Program-made: the position numbers and the translations under genes
Shown here: positions 24,852 through 35,595 of the stretch, piece by piece
Position numbering within the stretch: the first letter of the stretch is position 1
How the letters are laid out: the number at the start of each line of letters is the position of its first letter
Notes under the pieces: model-generated
Databases searched by the model: none
Seen by the model: the letters and a program-made list of their open reading frames with translations, nothing else
Told to the model about the DNA's origin: nothing
Assembly (NCBI GenBank): GCA_034401135.1
Contig: JAWZSP010000006.1
Location: 1,488,001 to 1,552,000, forward strand
Direction: 5' to 3'
Source of the DNA: Volutella citrinella
Taxonomy: Eukaryota; Ascomycota; Sordariomycetes; Hypocreales; Nectriaceae
Length of the DNA: 64,000 bases

Positions 24852-26340
24852 GGACGGGGGCTGTTGGGGGAGAAAGCCTGCGACATTCTCGGCTATCATC
24901 CTCTGTAAGCGCCACTCTCAGCCAAACCGGTCGCCCCTTTTGTATTTGCAAATGTCCATCTCAAGCATCTCAAGCATCTCAAGCATCAGAATGCCCCGTC
25001 GGGACCCCGGAGACTCCCCATGCATCCTTATTGAGCCTCCTCCTCCGTGTCCGGGTTGGTGCACAAGTTGTATAACTTGACCAGCGTGTTGTCCACGTCA
25101 TGAATCCTCGACGACATCTGCTCAATCGTCTGTGTGTGGTCTTGAACTTCCTTCTCCAAGACTGCAGTCCGTTGTTCTTGAGCTTGACGAGCGTTTTGGT
25201 TGGACAGGATTTGCTCTTGCAGCTTTCGAATCGTTTCCCCCTGTGAAAAAGTTGTTTCTGCTTATAAAAAGACTTGGTCTCGCAAAATGACACTATTGCA
25301 CATCTCCAACACTCCCAGACTCATGTCGCATGTCGAATAGCGTCGAATTCGTCGCCAAACGATTCTACAACGTGGCCATCGGATTGGTGTAGGGTGGCGC
25401 ATCAAAGCCGCTCGGGCTGCATGCCAGGCAAGGCAAGGCATGAAGACAGGCGCCATGGTCGCTCGAAATCTTGGTCAATCGATGACATAGGCGTTACGCT
25501 GTTGGGCGGTCTTTTTTCCCAGCCTTGTGGCATTGGATCCTGTGCCGGAAGTCGAGGCAGCGCTGCAATGATGATCCAGTTGCGGCTTCATTGACAGCCT
25601 CAGCCCCGCGCCGGGAAGTGGGGCGGGAGGGAGCTTGCGAGAGGCTCAGATGCAGGTGATCCGGCGATACCGTCTTCAGTGGAGCATGGATGGGACGCTT
25701 GCATGAGGCTGGACTTCCCGAACGAGTCGAGGGCCCCCAGCGAATACGGAGAACGATGCAATGATGACATGGCACCAGCTGGGGGCTGGGATGGGGGCCA
25801 CTCCAGCTCGAGGTTCGTGTGTGATCTGGGTGAACGGCTTGCCAAAAGGAAGCAGCCAGATAGAGATCCCATATGGCTGCCCTAACAAGGCTCTGGCGTG
25901 TTCAATTACAGCTAACACTTATTATTAGGGCCGCCAGATTGGATCTCTATCCGGTTGCTGAGTGCGGCAGGCCGGCCGACGAGTGTTCCTGCGGGTCGCA
26001 TCGATCGTTTCAGCCTTAAAAGAGGGAGCCAATGCCAGCAGCATCGTGGCTGTGAGTGGGTTCGCTGACAGCCAAGAATCCACCTGCTGGGCTAAAGTCA
26101 CTAAACGACATGGCCGTGACCAAAGTCCCAAAAGCGCCGCCCTATCATGGCGAACAGGCCATATCCGTCACCATTGAGCCAATCTGCGAGAGTCGTCCCG
26201 TCCAGGGTCCCAGGTCTCGGGCCCACGAGGCGGCAGTGCCACCCGTCAGCAAGAGAAGGGTAAAAACAAAACTGCTCCCGATGTTTGGGACTTTTTGCTC
26301 CTGGTCATTTCCACCTTGCTAGACATAGTCAAGCAACAAG
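24852..26340. other. Intergenic stretch containing a long inverted repeat
   Basis: About 1.5 kb without a supported gene; ATCTCAAGC is repeated in tandem at 24957-24985. The notable structure is the inverted repeat at 25851-25959, listed separately. Confidence 0.45.
25851..25959. repeat. Imperfect 35-nt inverted repeat with 39-nt spacer
   Basis: Left arm 25851-25885 and right arm 25925-25959 are reverse complements at 30 of 35 positions. The inner ends are CCCTAA and TTAGGG. The core GATAGAGATCC is perfectly paired. Transcribed, it would form a long hairpin. It could be a small remnant of a transposon with terminal inverted repeats, but I see no target-site duplication. Confidence 0.75.
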
Positions 26341-27295
26341 ATGCGAGGAGGCGGCCTGTTACCAGCTGGTCTGTTGCTGCTCGCAGCAGTCACGGCTTCG
26401 GCGCAAGTCCTCAACACAACTTCGCCCACCTTCATCCGGCCCCGACCCGACGATGGCAGAGAGGACCACCAGAAAAACGTAGTCTGGTACGTGGGATACG
26501 AGGAGGAGATCAGGTGGCACGCCGGGAGCGAGAAGAACCTTACGCTGCAACTGTGCCAATTCACGGGAGCCGACAACAAATTCGAGACGGTCATCAATTT
26601 CCGTACGTCACACCCGAGGAGCAGCTGGAAGTCGGGAATCGGGACGCTGGTGCTAATGTCTCGACACAGCCAAGAGTGAGGTCGGCGAGAACGGTGGATT
26701 TGCCAGCTACAACTGGACCATCCCTCCACTCCAGTCGGGCGTCTACACCTTTGCACTCAACAACGGGACCGAAGTGGAATACGACATCGCCTACTCCGAG
26801 TCCTTCAACATCACCACCGAAGGAGGGCAGCCGACCGAAACCGCCTCGCCGGAGACCGGCCTCTCGAAACCAGCGACTATTGGCGTCTCGGTTGGCGCCA
26901 CCATCGGAGGCCTGCTGCTATTGTTTGGCTTGGGTTTCCTGGCGTGGAGGAAGCAGTGGCTGCGAAAGAAGACCCCCCCTCAACCTGCGGACGTGGAGGC
27001 GGCGGGCCACAACAACGAAAAGGGCGGCAAGCCAGACAGTACTAGTTCGGAAAGCAAGTCGGCGTCCCCTGTGAGCGCGACGGAGACGACCGTCTCGCCA
27101 ATGACAACGGCCGTGAACTCGCCAACACCGGTCAAGACGGTGGAATCATGGAAGAAGCCAGAGCTCCCAGACTCTGCGCTGACCGAAGTCCAAGGATCGG
27201 AACCTCTCATCTTTCCGTCGACGCCTGGCGAAATGGACGCAACCTCGAGGCCTTCTGAGCTTGACGCGGGGCCGATGCCTCACATGCGGCGGTAG
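26341..27295 (+). CDS. Single-pass membrane protein with signal peptide, function unknown
   Basis: Exons 26341-26602 and 26670-27295 give 295 aa. The intron has GTACGT, CTAAT and ACAG signals. Residues 1-22 are a signal peptide (MRGGGLLPAGLLLLAAVTAS). An extracellular domain of about 130 residues follows with several N-glycosylation sequons (NTTS, NLTL, NWTI, NGTE, NITT). A Thr/Pro stalk leads to one membrane helix (PATIGVSVGATIGGLLLLFG and on to FLAWRKQW) and a basic anchor. The cytoplasmic tail is Ser/Thr/Pro-rich and about 120 residues long. Fungal proteins with this layout are often surface sensors or unknown. It is a paralogue-like partner of the broken gene at 21921. Confidence 0.75.
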
Positions 27296-27689
27296 GAGTG
27301 AACGGGCGTAGGACGTGTATATACCCGGACGGAGGCAAAATTTATTAATAGGACAGTGTTCCCAAGGAAAATTTACGACGTATTTCCTTGGCGCCACTGC
27401 CAGTCGACAATGACACACAAACATGCTCAGCGATTGAGAGTCGAATTCATGGGGCTATCTGTACATTTTCTCATGCAATATATTTATAGGGAGAAGTTGA
27501 GTACATGCTCCCAATTTTGGTCTATTCCTATAACCCGTCATCAAAAGAACAAGCTATTGAAGAAAACGAAACGCTGAAAAAAAGTCTTGAACCCATCTAT
27601 AATCCTTTTGTACTCACCCGGTTCGTCAATAGATGTATACCCAGATGTCATTATTAGCCGCCGCCCCGACTCATCAGACCCCCCTTGCC
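27296..27689. other. Convergent 3' intergenic region
   Basis: AT-rich 3' flank between the membrane-protein gene and the kinase gene. No other feature is seen. Confidence 0.5.
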
Positions 27690-29816
27690 TCATTGCTTCA
27701 TGCCTCGCTCCATACCGGCGAGGAACTCGAACATGGCCCAGGCGCCCGGGTCGGGGAGAGCCTGCTCCTTCTCCTCGGACACGTAGGTGGCGCGGCCGAA
27801 CTTGGGCCTGAGGTTGCGGGTGCCCTCGGCCTTGTCCTTGGCGACCTGGACGGCGTGGGAGAAGTCGTTTGACGCGGCAAAGGCCTCGGCGAAGGGGATG
27901 AGGACATCCATGACGGTGCGGTCGCCCTCGCGGGCCGAGGTGTAGTTCTTGAGCGACTCGGTGGCGGCGGCCAGGGCGCCGGAGTAGAGGGCCGGGGAGA
28001 GGCCGTCGCGGGACCCGGCGGCCTGGAGCTCGGTGGCGAAGGCGCTGAGCAGGATGCCCAGGATGGCGCCGAGGGTGCCGCCCATGTCGTCGACGGCCTG
28101 GAGGATGGCAAAGAGCGCCGTGTAGATGGAGCCGTCGGCGGCGATCTTGTCGGCGCCGTCGAGGAGCCTGATGATGGACTGGCTGACGCCGAAGACGGCC
28201 TCGCCGCAGTCGCCGTCGCCCATGACCATGTCCCACTCGGTCAGCTTGGGCTCGGCAGCCATGGCGGCATCGCAACCGCCACGGAGGAGGCTGGTCAGCA
28301 GCGAAGGGTCGACTTGTGCAAAAATGTCAGTGCCTTGCGTCGCGTTGCAGTGCGCGGGCCGGAGTTCACGTACTCTTGATGTCGGCCTCGGCGCCGATAG
28401 TGGGCCTGGCATCGATGCTGGCCAGGTCGGGCGCGGCCGCGGCAGCAGCCAGAGGCGCGCTGGGGGCGTTGGGCCAGGCGGGCGCAGCGGTGGGAGCGCC
28501 GAGGAACGCCTTGAGCTCGTTCAAGCCGATCTCGGCCTGCTTGGCGGCCTGGGTGATGTTGCTCAGCGAGACGGAGAAGCCAGGGCCGTTGAGCGACGTC
28601 TCAAAGGTGCCGCAGTAGACCTTGACGGGGGAGATGTTCCACTTGGAGGCTAGAAGCACGATGGATTAGCTTGCGCGACTCGTGGGTGGGATTGAAGCTA
28701 TCGTGGGAGGCGGGGGGTCCGTACCAAGCTGGCTGATGACCTCGTCGGTCAGGGCGCCGAGCTCCAGGGTGGACATGCCGCCATAGTTGTTGATGAGCAG
28801 CACGACCTCATCCTCGGGCGTGAAGGTGACAAAGTACCGCTCCTTGTCGTTGGGGTCGCAGAGGCGCTTCAGAAGGATGTCAATGAGAGCCTCAACTGAG
28901 GGGAATGGCGTAATGTGCTCGGCACCCTATGATCCAATCGTTGTTAGCGTCCGTGGAAGGGGCCGCGGGGGTAGCGCCTTCGATGGCTGCAGTTGTAGGG
29001 ACCCGGCTTTCCCTTTTGGGGGGCACTTACAGGCTCGTTGTGGATTCCGGCACCCACGACACAAACATCCTTGCCGACAGACTCGTTGACCTGGCGGCCA
29101 GGGACGTGGACGTGGTCCAGGGCGGATCCAATCGTGACGAGGCTGTCATTCATGGCATGGGCGATATCCACGCATCGTTCGAAGGGGTATCGAGCTTCGG
29201 CGGCGGCACCGACGGCCTTGAGAGCTACACAAAGCGAGGTTAGCGGCTATTCGAAACAATAACCAAGGGGTAGATGAAAGCGCGAGGGCTTCCCCTTCCC
29301 CAGCCCTATCAGTATGGCTCAAAGACTGATTTACTTACTCAGGACATGGCCAGGCATGCCTCGTCGCCCCACGCGGATTCGGCTCCGGGGGATCGACACG
29401 TCGTCGGTGGACGGCACGACGACCACGTTGGGCGAGCCCGCCGCCTTTGCGCGCTCGGCCGCGAGACCGAAATGGAGACGGTCGCCGGTGTAGTTGGTGA
29501 TCATGAGGATGGTGCCCTTGTCGGACGGGGCGGCGGCCATGGCGGCCAGGACCTGCTTGGTGCTGGGCGACGCAAAGATGTCGCCGCAGGCCGCGCCAGA
29601 GAGCATGCCCTGGCCGACGAAGCCGGACCACGAGGGCTCGTGGCCGGAGCCGCCGCCGCTGATGATGGACACGCGGCTGCGGTCGTGCTGGTTGTTGAAG
29701 ATGACCTTTTCGGGCTCGATGAGCGATAGGTGAGGGTTGGTGCGCACGAGGGCCTTGAGCGCTCGCGGCACCAGCTCGTTGGCGAGCGTCTCTGGGAAGT
29801 AGTGCTTGTCGTACAT
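27690..29816 (-). CDS. DhaK-DhaL dihydroxyacetone/erythrulose-type kinase
   Basis: Five minus-strand exons keep phase: 29816-29339, 29224-29031, 28926-28725, 28649-28374 and 28312-27690; 590 aa, the normal size of ATP-dependent two-domain kinases. The DhaK domain (about 1-330) has the glycine loop SIISGGGSGHEPSWSG (50-65). The His that covalently holds the keto substrate is H221 in GAGIHNEPG. A linker rich in Ala/Pro leads to the DhaL domain (about 390-590) with the Mg-ATP motif MGDGDCGEAVFG. The usual DhaK motif is GIHGEPG; here it is GIHNEPG, and the preceding segment is SALDHVHVPG, so the substrate may be a ketose other than dihydroxyacetone. It shares its promoter with the Zn2Cys6 gene and probably works with the isomerase, aldolase and dehydrogenase downstream. 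Confidence 0.93.
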
Positions 29817-30682
29817 GGTCAATTGGTTCGTTCCAATTGGGCCTACCAAACTGTCTCTCTCGGTGTCAAGCTCAGGCTCGGGCGAGTTCAGGTTCAGACA
29901 GGCTCGGGTTCAGACAAGCCCAGGCTTAGGCAAGTTCAGGTTCAGGCCAGCAGAGAGATCGCGAAGTCAGACCGGATCACTTGGAAGACAAGGAAAGACA
30001 AGACGACCGGCAGATCATGGCGTCGGGACAGGGCCGGTATTCTATTCTAATACGACCGCACTCTCGCTCATGGCTCTGCCAGCGTCTGTCGCCCCAACTT
30101 GGCAACTATTGCCCATACGGTAGAACGGTAGACGGCATTTGGTCGGCAGATAGCCAAACAAGGCCTAACTGCATCGCGACGGACTGCCTGCATGCGTGGG
30201 AGCTACCACTTCGCGTAACGTCGAGTCGAGCCCATCATGGATTCACGGCGTTGGGGACGCATTCTCGCGAATGGATGGATGGCTTTGGTGGTGGGCGCGC
30301 GCGACATAGGCGGCCGAGCTAGAAATCCATGCCGTCTCGGGGCCAAAATTTGCGCTGAGCCGGAGAAGGGTGGGTCGCGCCGACTGTCACGGGACAAGCA
30401 ATATATGGGGGGATGCCCCGACGCGAGGCACTTGCCGCCTCCAGCCCAGCCAGCCCAGGCCAGCAACTGCCGCGAAAAGCTTCTCAACTCCTGTCATTTG
30501 CCTCCGCAACTCTGCCTCTCCCCTGGACTGGGCCCGCCCTCGTCTCGAAGATAACAATACTGGATCCTGTCACTATCTACCACAGCTCCACGCGCGGGGA
30601 CTCGCGAGCTGCTCTTCATCCCCGTCTCGCGTCCTTGCCCTTGCCCGGCGCATCTGCATCTGCGTCTGCATCTGCACCAGCC
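29817..30682. promoter_or_regulatory. Divergent promoter of kinase and Zn2Cys6 gene with CCG-N3-CGG sites
   Basis: About 870 nt between divergent start codons. It contains CCG-TCT-CGG followed by GG at 30332-30342, and CCCCG-ACG-CGAGG (one mismatch from a perfect palindrome) at 30416-30428. Such spaced CGG inverted half-sites are classic Zn2Cys6 targets. Binding is inferred. Confidence 0.45.
29860..29960 (+). repeat. Degenerate CAGGTTCAG minisatellite in the kinase leader
   Basis: Just upstream of the kinase start, units like CAGGTTCAGACAGGCTCGGG and CAGGCTTAGGCAAGTT recur several times with substitutions. On the transcript it reads as CTGAACCTG-type repeats. Confidence 0.65.
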
Positions 30683-33024
30683 ATGAGCTCTGGCGACCAT
30701 GGCAGCAGCTCGGCAGACCCGAAGCCGCCGCCCAGGAAGAAGGCCAGGAAGAGCCGCAGCCGAGGGCTGAGGACTAACACCGGCTGGTAGGTCCATGACC
30801 CGTCTCCATGACTCCATATCCCATCCATGGGCATGGGCGAGACCAGTCCGTCTCATGACAAAGGAACATGTCACACTGACACACATGCCCCGTGCCTTAG
30901 CCTGACCTGTCGTCAACGGCATATGAAATGTGACGAACAAGGCATGTTGTTTCCCGCGTGACTGGCCCATTGGCTCCTGTCTCGCCTCCTCGCAGAATCC
31001 ATCCCCCGGCCAAGAACCCCCCCCTTAGCTAACCGACAGTCTTCTAGAACCCGTCTGCGGACCCTGCACAACAGGACGTAAGACCTGCGTCTATAGTGCA
31101 GACCGGCAGAAGAACAACCCTGGGACTTTGACCAATGCGCTCCCGGCCTCTATGCCGGCTGCATCTGTGCCCGCATCCACATCTGCACCTCCGCCTCCGC
31201 CCGTGTCAGTCCCGTTGCCAGCAGGGGCGGAGCAGCTCAGCGTTTCGGGCATGTCGGACTCACCCCAGGATGCCGGGCCCCTGGACCGGCCCACCTTTAC
31301 CGGCCTGGAGCCGTCCGCGGCCCCGGAGAGCGGGCCACCCCCCGGGCCTTTGCCGTATGCTCCAGAGGACCAGTTTCTTGGTTATTCGCCACCGGAAGCT
31401 CCAGACCTATTCACAGCGGGCGGCGCATCCACCAGGTGGCTCGACCTCTTGGCATCAGATGCTGCCCAAGCAGACTCGGCCTTCTCTTTGGCCTCGAGTC
31501 CGACCCAGGACGCGACCAACAAGAACCAAGGCCCAGTGAGCAGTGGCGCTCTACAAGAGAGGCTGACGACCTTGGCGTCGGTCCCAGCAGAGTATGCTTG
31601 GCAGAATGTAGGGGAAATTGTGCTATCGGATCACGAAGCCGTCCTGTTTCGCAAGTTTGCGGAGCATGCATCCTCATGGGTAAGAACTCTACTCGTCCTG
31701 GCGGCGTGTTGGACATGTGACGACTCACTCGTTGAAACAGCTTGACCTCCTCGACCCCGAAAAATATTTCTCTACATACGCGACACGACTGGCTGTAAGC
31801 CTCCCGGCTGTATCCATTGTGTCGTAAAGCTGACGTTTCAAAGCTACGGAACATTGGTCTTATGAAGGCCATATTGGCTCTTACGGCACGACATGATGCC
31901 ATGAGTAGGCGCAAGGCGGACGGCACCCCAGGGCAAGGCGAAGGCGAAACATCCACAGCACATGCCCAGGCTATCCAGTACTACTACGAGACGCTGCACT
32001 ATGTGCAGACGGCGCTGGCTTACCACACCTATACGTTGTCCGAAGAGATTCTCGCGACGGCTGTCATTATCTCGACCTACGAAATGATTGACGAGTCCGC
32101 CACGAATTGGCAGCGACACCTCAAGGGCGTCTTTTGGATCCAACGAAGTCAGAACGTGAACGGGGAATCCGGAGGTATACAGCAGGCTGTCTGGTGGGCG
32201 TGGTTACGACAGGACATTTGGGCCGCCTTCCGGGAGAAGCGCAAGTGTCTCAGCATATGGGTGCCCAAGAAGACCTGCCCTGGCATGACGCAGACGGAGC
32301 TGGCCCACTGGGTCGTCTTCCTCTTGAGCAGGGCGGTAAACTATGCCGCGTCCGGACCGAGCAACCCCTACGGGAATCCAGCTTCGACAGACCCGGCTGT
32401 GCAGCGAGGTAGAGCCAATGCTGCGACAGACTTGCTGGGCATGCTCGACGAATGGAAGCTGTACCTGGGGCCTGGCTTTAAGGCGCTGCCCGCCGCGCCA
32501 TGCCAAGTCGATGGCGCCAAGTCGCCGTTTCCCGCCACGTGGATCCATCCGCCTCGCTTCGCCGTTGCCATGATGGTCTATCATTTCGCCAAGATCATCA
32601 TCATCCTACACCGACCGCCCGAGGCCGGGTTCAACCACTACTTGAAGACACAGGTAAGATGCCTTCTGGAGATGTTGCTGCTTCCCCCTTCTGACCAAAC
32701 GCCAGCGTGTCTTGTCGGAATCTGTCATGGCCATTGGCGGAATTGCATCGGCACTGCACGACGAAGGCTGCCAAATTATTTCGGCACAATGCTTATTCGG
32801 AGGTATGTTCAAACCCTAGCATTCTATGTCTATTTTTGCCCTTCTAACATTTTTGCTCTTTCTCTTTCGCATCAGCTGGCCTGTGTACACAAGACACGAC
32901 CCAGCGAAACGCCATTCTCTCTCTGATCAGCGCCTGCGAGGACCGGACTGGCTGGCCCTTGTCGACAGTGCGCGAAGACCTCATCTCAGAATGGTCGAGA
33001 GCCGATCAAGATGGCAACGTGTGA
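30683..33024 (+). CDS. Zn2Cys6 binuclear-cluster transcription factor, likely cluster regulator
   Basis: Seven exons: 30683-30786, 30901-30941, 31048-31679, 31741-31794, 31844-32653, 32706-32802 and 32876-33024; 628 aa. The zinc cluster is assembled from exons 1-3 as C-LT-C-RQRHMK-C-DEQEPV-C-GP-C-TTGRKT-C, a perfect CX2CX6CX6CX2CX6C. A basic stretch precedes it (PPRKKARKSRSRGLR). The 41-nt second exon ends at a GC donor (AAG|GCATGT), the only join that completes the cluster. Residues about 75-215 are Pro/Ser/Ala-rich. The remaining ~350 residues, with repeated long helices and motifs such as NWQRHLKGVFWIQ, resemble the fungal-specific domain of ARCA-like regulators. It sits inside the sugar cluster, divergent from the kinase. 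Confidence 0.88.
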
Positions 33025-33134
33025 CGCTCAATGCCATCGGAAATATTCGTTCAACATTTATCGTAGCCGGGCCCTTTGTATTCCTGGCTTTGCATTACAA
33101 CCCGACCTATACTCCAACAACACAGCGGTACTGA

Positions 33135-33685
33135 TTAAGCGGTGACGCCGCTGGCCTTGCCGTCGTAATCGTTGATGACCTGGACCTTGGCAGCCGAAGC
33201 GGAGGACTATTGCGATTTACAGTCAGATTGCTGCTCCCATTGGGATGTGGAGGAACAGGGATGTAACATACGTGGTCAAACTCGTATCCGAGCCACTCCT
33301 TGACGAGGCGGCGGGCAAGCTCGATGCCAATGACGCGCTGGCCGAGGCAGAGGACTTGAGCGTTGTTGCTCAGGACCGAGCGCTCGACACTGAAGCTGTC
33401 GTGGGCAGTGACGGCACGGACGCCGGGGACCTTATTGGCGGCAATGGCGACACCGAGTCCGGTACCGCAGATGAGTAGAGCACGGTCAGCCTCACCCTTG
33501 GCTACCAGCTCACCAGCAGCGATGGCATAGTGAGGATAAGCGGTCTTGTCGGTAGCAGCGTTGGGGCCGACGTCGGTGACGGAGGCAACGCGGGGATCCT
33601 TCTCGAGATCCCTGATGAGAGCAGCCTTGTAGTCGAAGCCGGCATCGTCGCCGCCGAGGGCAATTCGAAGTCCCTGAGAAGCCAT
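33135..33685 (-). CDS. RpiB/LacA-family sugar-phosphate isomerase
   Basis: Exons 33685-33272 and 33206-33135 encode 161 aa, with a 65-nt intron. The RpiB fold is clear: N-terminal [14 protein letters not shown], the catalytic-cysteine loop [20 protein letters not shown], then [18 protein letters not shown] with the ring-opening His, and [20 protein letters not shown]. The usual GxDHAG start reads GDDAG here, so a His is replaced by Asp. RpiB relatives act on ribose-5-phosphate, galactose-6-phosphate or tetrose phosphates; one fungal erythritol pathway uses an RpiB-type enzyme for D-erythrulose-4-phosphate. Its 3' end faces that of the regulator with 110 nt between. It is divergent from the aldolase. 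Confidence 0.92.
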
Positions 33686-34665
33686 TATTGCTGAATATGA
33701 TGTGATGAGCTGAACCGAAGAAGCAAGCTGCCGTGGATCCCCGAGAACAAAAGTGCGTGCGTTCGGATGTTGCTACGATGACAGGAATGAGCAAGCTCCG
33801 AACGGGGCCCCCATAGGGACCATTGTATAAAAGGCTGACGGGGAGTAGGCTGTCCAAGACCGGGACACCATGCCTCGAGCTTCCCGAGCCGAGTGAATCT
33901 CGGGCTAAGGCCGTGTCACCTATGAGCCAGCCGTCGCCATGCGCGTGGGCGGCCCTCCTTCGCGAGACGGGAGCCGTCCATGCTCATCTCGTGTCATGAG
34001 CTCTCCGCATCCGTGCCGGGGCCCTCGCCGCCTACCCCATGTAGGGTCATGAGCACGGAGCCTGGTCGTCCCCCGAGACGGGGCCCCGTGTCGGGGCAAA
34101 GTGTGGAGGAGGACGGATGGGGATGGGCGTCATCTGAACAGGGATAGGCGAGAAGCGGCATTCCCCTTGGGGTAATTTTGACGCAACGACCACAATCTAT
34201 TGGACACGCCCTCGTGACGGGCTTTGCAGGGATCTGACTCGAGGATGCATGCCCAGCGGCGAAATCGTGACAAAGGCATTCATTGGAGGGGAATGGGCGC
34301 CATGGGAGGCGACCCCGCGATTGTGGAGATCATGAGGTGAGGTGGCTGCCGGAAAACGGGCAAGGCAGTGCCTCGCGTCTATGCACCCATCCCGGAGCTC
34401 AGCTCATGCCCTCGTCTCCAGTTGCGGCCCTTTTTTTTCAGCCCATCATATGATCCAGAGAATGAACAGGCCCCCGTCACGTCCTTCTCGCCTGCTTGGT
34501 GGTGCGCCCGTCCCACCTTTTGCTGTTGACCCTTGTTCTTAGCGTGCGACTCTACGCCAGCCAATCCATACTTCTCTAATTACATTATTACGCATTGCAT
34601 TCCGCTGCACCGTTGTTTCCGACACACAGATACTCATCCGAGAAAAAAACATCACATAATTCACA
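33686..34665. promoter_or_regulatory. Divergent promoter of isomerase and aldolase with three CCG-N3-CGG sites
   Basis: About 1 kb. CCG-TGC-CGGGG lies at 34011-34021. Two abutting perfect 13-mers, CCCCG-AGA-CGGGG (34071-34083) and CCCCG-TGT-CGGGG (34084-34096), together form a 26-nt near-perfect palindrome. These are strong candidate operators for the Zn2Cys6 regulator next door; the assignment is inference. Confidence 0.5.
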
Positions 34666-35595
34666 ATGAGCTGGAAAGAGCAGAACAAGACGTACCAGAT
34701 CCTCAAGGCTGCTGAGGAGGGCGGCTATGGAGTCGTCGCAGCTATTGCGTAGGTGCCCCTCAGACCCCTCACCAAACGGCTTGGAGCATCCTGGAACTCA
34801 CGCGATACCGTGTGTAGCTACAACATTGAGCATATCATCGCCTTTGTGCGCGCCGCAGAGAAGAAGAAGGCCCCATTCATCATCCAGGTCTTCCCCTGGG
34901 CCATCAAGGCCACCGACGGCCTCCTAGTCCGTGCCGCCGCCGAGGCTGCCAAGCATGCCTCTGTGCCCATCTCAGTGCACCTGGACCACGCCCAGGACGA
35001 GGACATGATCCGCAAGGCCGCCGACACGCTCCCCTTTGACTCCATCATGGTCGACATGTCGCACTACGAGATGGACGAGAACCTGGCCAAGACCAAGGAG
35101 CTGGTCGCGTACTGCCACGCCCGTGGCATCACCACCGAGGCCGAGCCGGGTCGCATCGAGGGCGGCGAGGACGGCATCGCCGACACGGCCGACCTCGAGG
35201 GTTCCCTGACCACGGAGGAGCAGGTCGAGGACTTCATCGCCACGGGCATCGACTTCCTGGCCCCGGCCTTTGGCAACGTGCACGGCGAGTACGGCAAGCG
35301 CGGCCCCGTCCTCGACTACGACCGCCTCGAGATGATCAAGAACAAGGTCGACCGCCGCGTGCGCATCGTCCTGCACGGCACAAACGACTTCCCCAACGAC
35401 GTCATGCAGCGGTGCATCGCCGGCCGTGTGTCCAAGGTCAATGTGAACAAGCTGGTCCTCGACGACTACCTCGTCTTCCAGAAGGATAAGGCGTCCTCTC
35501 TGTCCACGACAAGCGCCATCGAGCAGGGCATCGAGGAGGCGCAGCGCCTCACCGAGTGGCAGATTGACGTGACTGGCTCGGCTGGCAAGGCGTAG
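34666..35595 (+). CDS. Class II (zinc) fructose/tagatose-bisphosphate-type aldolase
   Basis: Exons 34666-34748 and 34818-35595 give 286 aa, the size of KbaY/GatY-type enzymes rather than the ~360 aa glycolytic yeast enzyme. Zinc and catalytic residues are visible: VHLDHAQD with D84 and H85, GNVHGEYG with H183, and VLHGTND with H214. A shorter active-site region includes TEAEPGRIEGGEDG. The phosphate-loop motif that is normally HGGSG reads HGTND, hinting at a non-standard substrate. The family reversibly cleaves ketose (bis)phosphates to dihydroxyacetone phosphate and an aldehyde. It lies between the isomerase (divergent) and the dehydrogenase (convergent) and is probably a dedicated catabolic enzyme, not the housekeeping aldolase. 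Confidence 0.9.

Noticed and set aside
27633..28653. Plus-strand and alternative minus-strand frames across the DhaL region
   Set aside because: Shadows of the GC-rich kinase exon; composition is Arg/Gly or Pro/Ser-rich with no fold.
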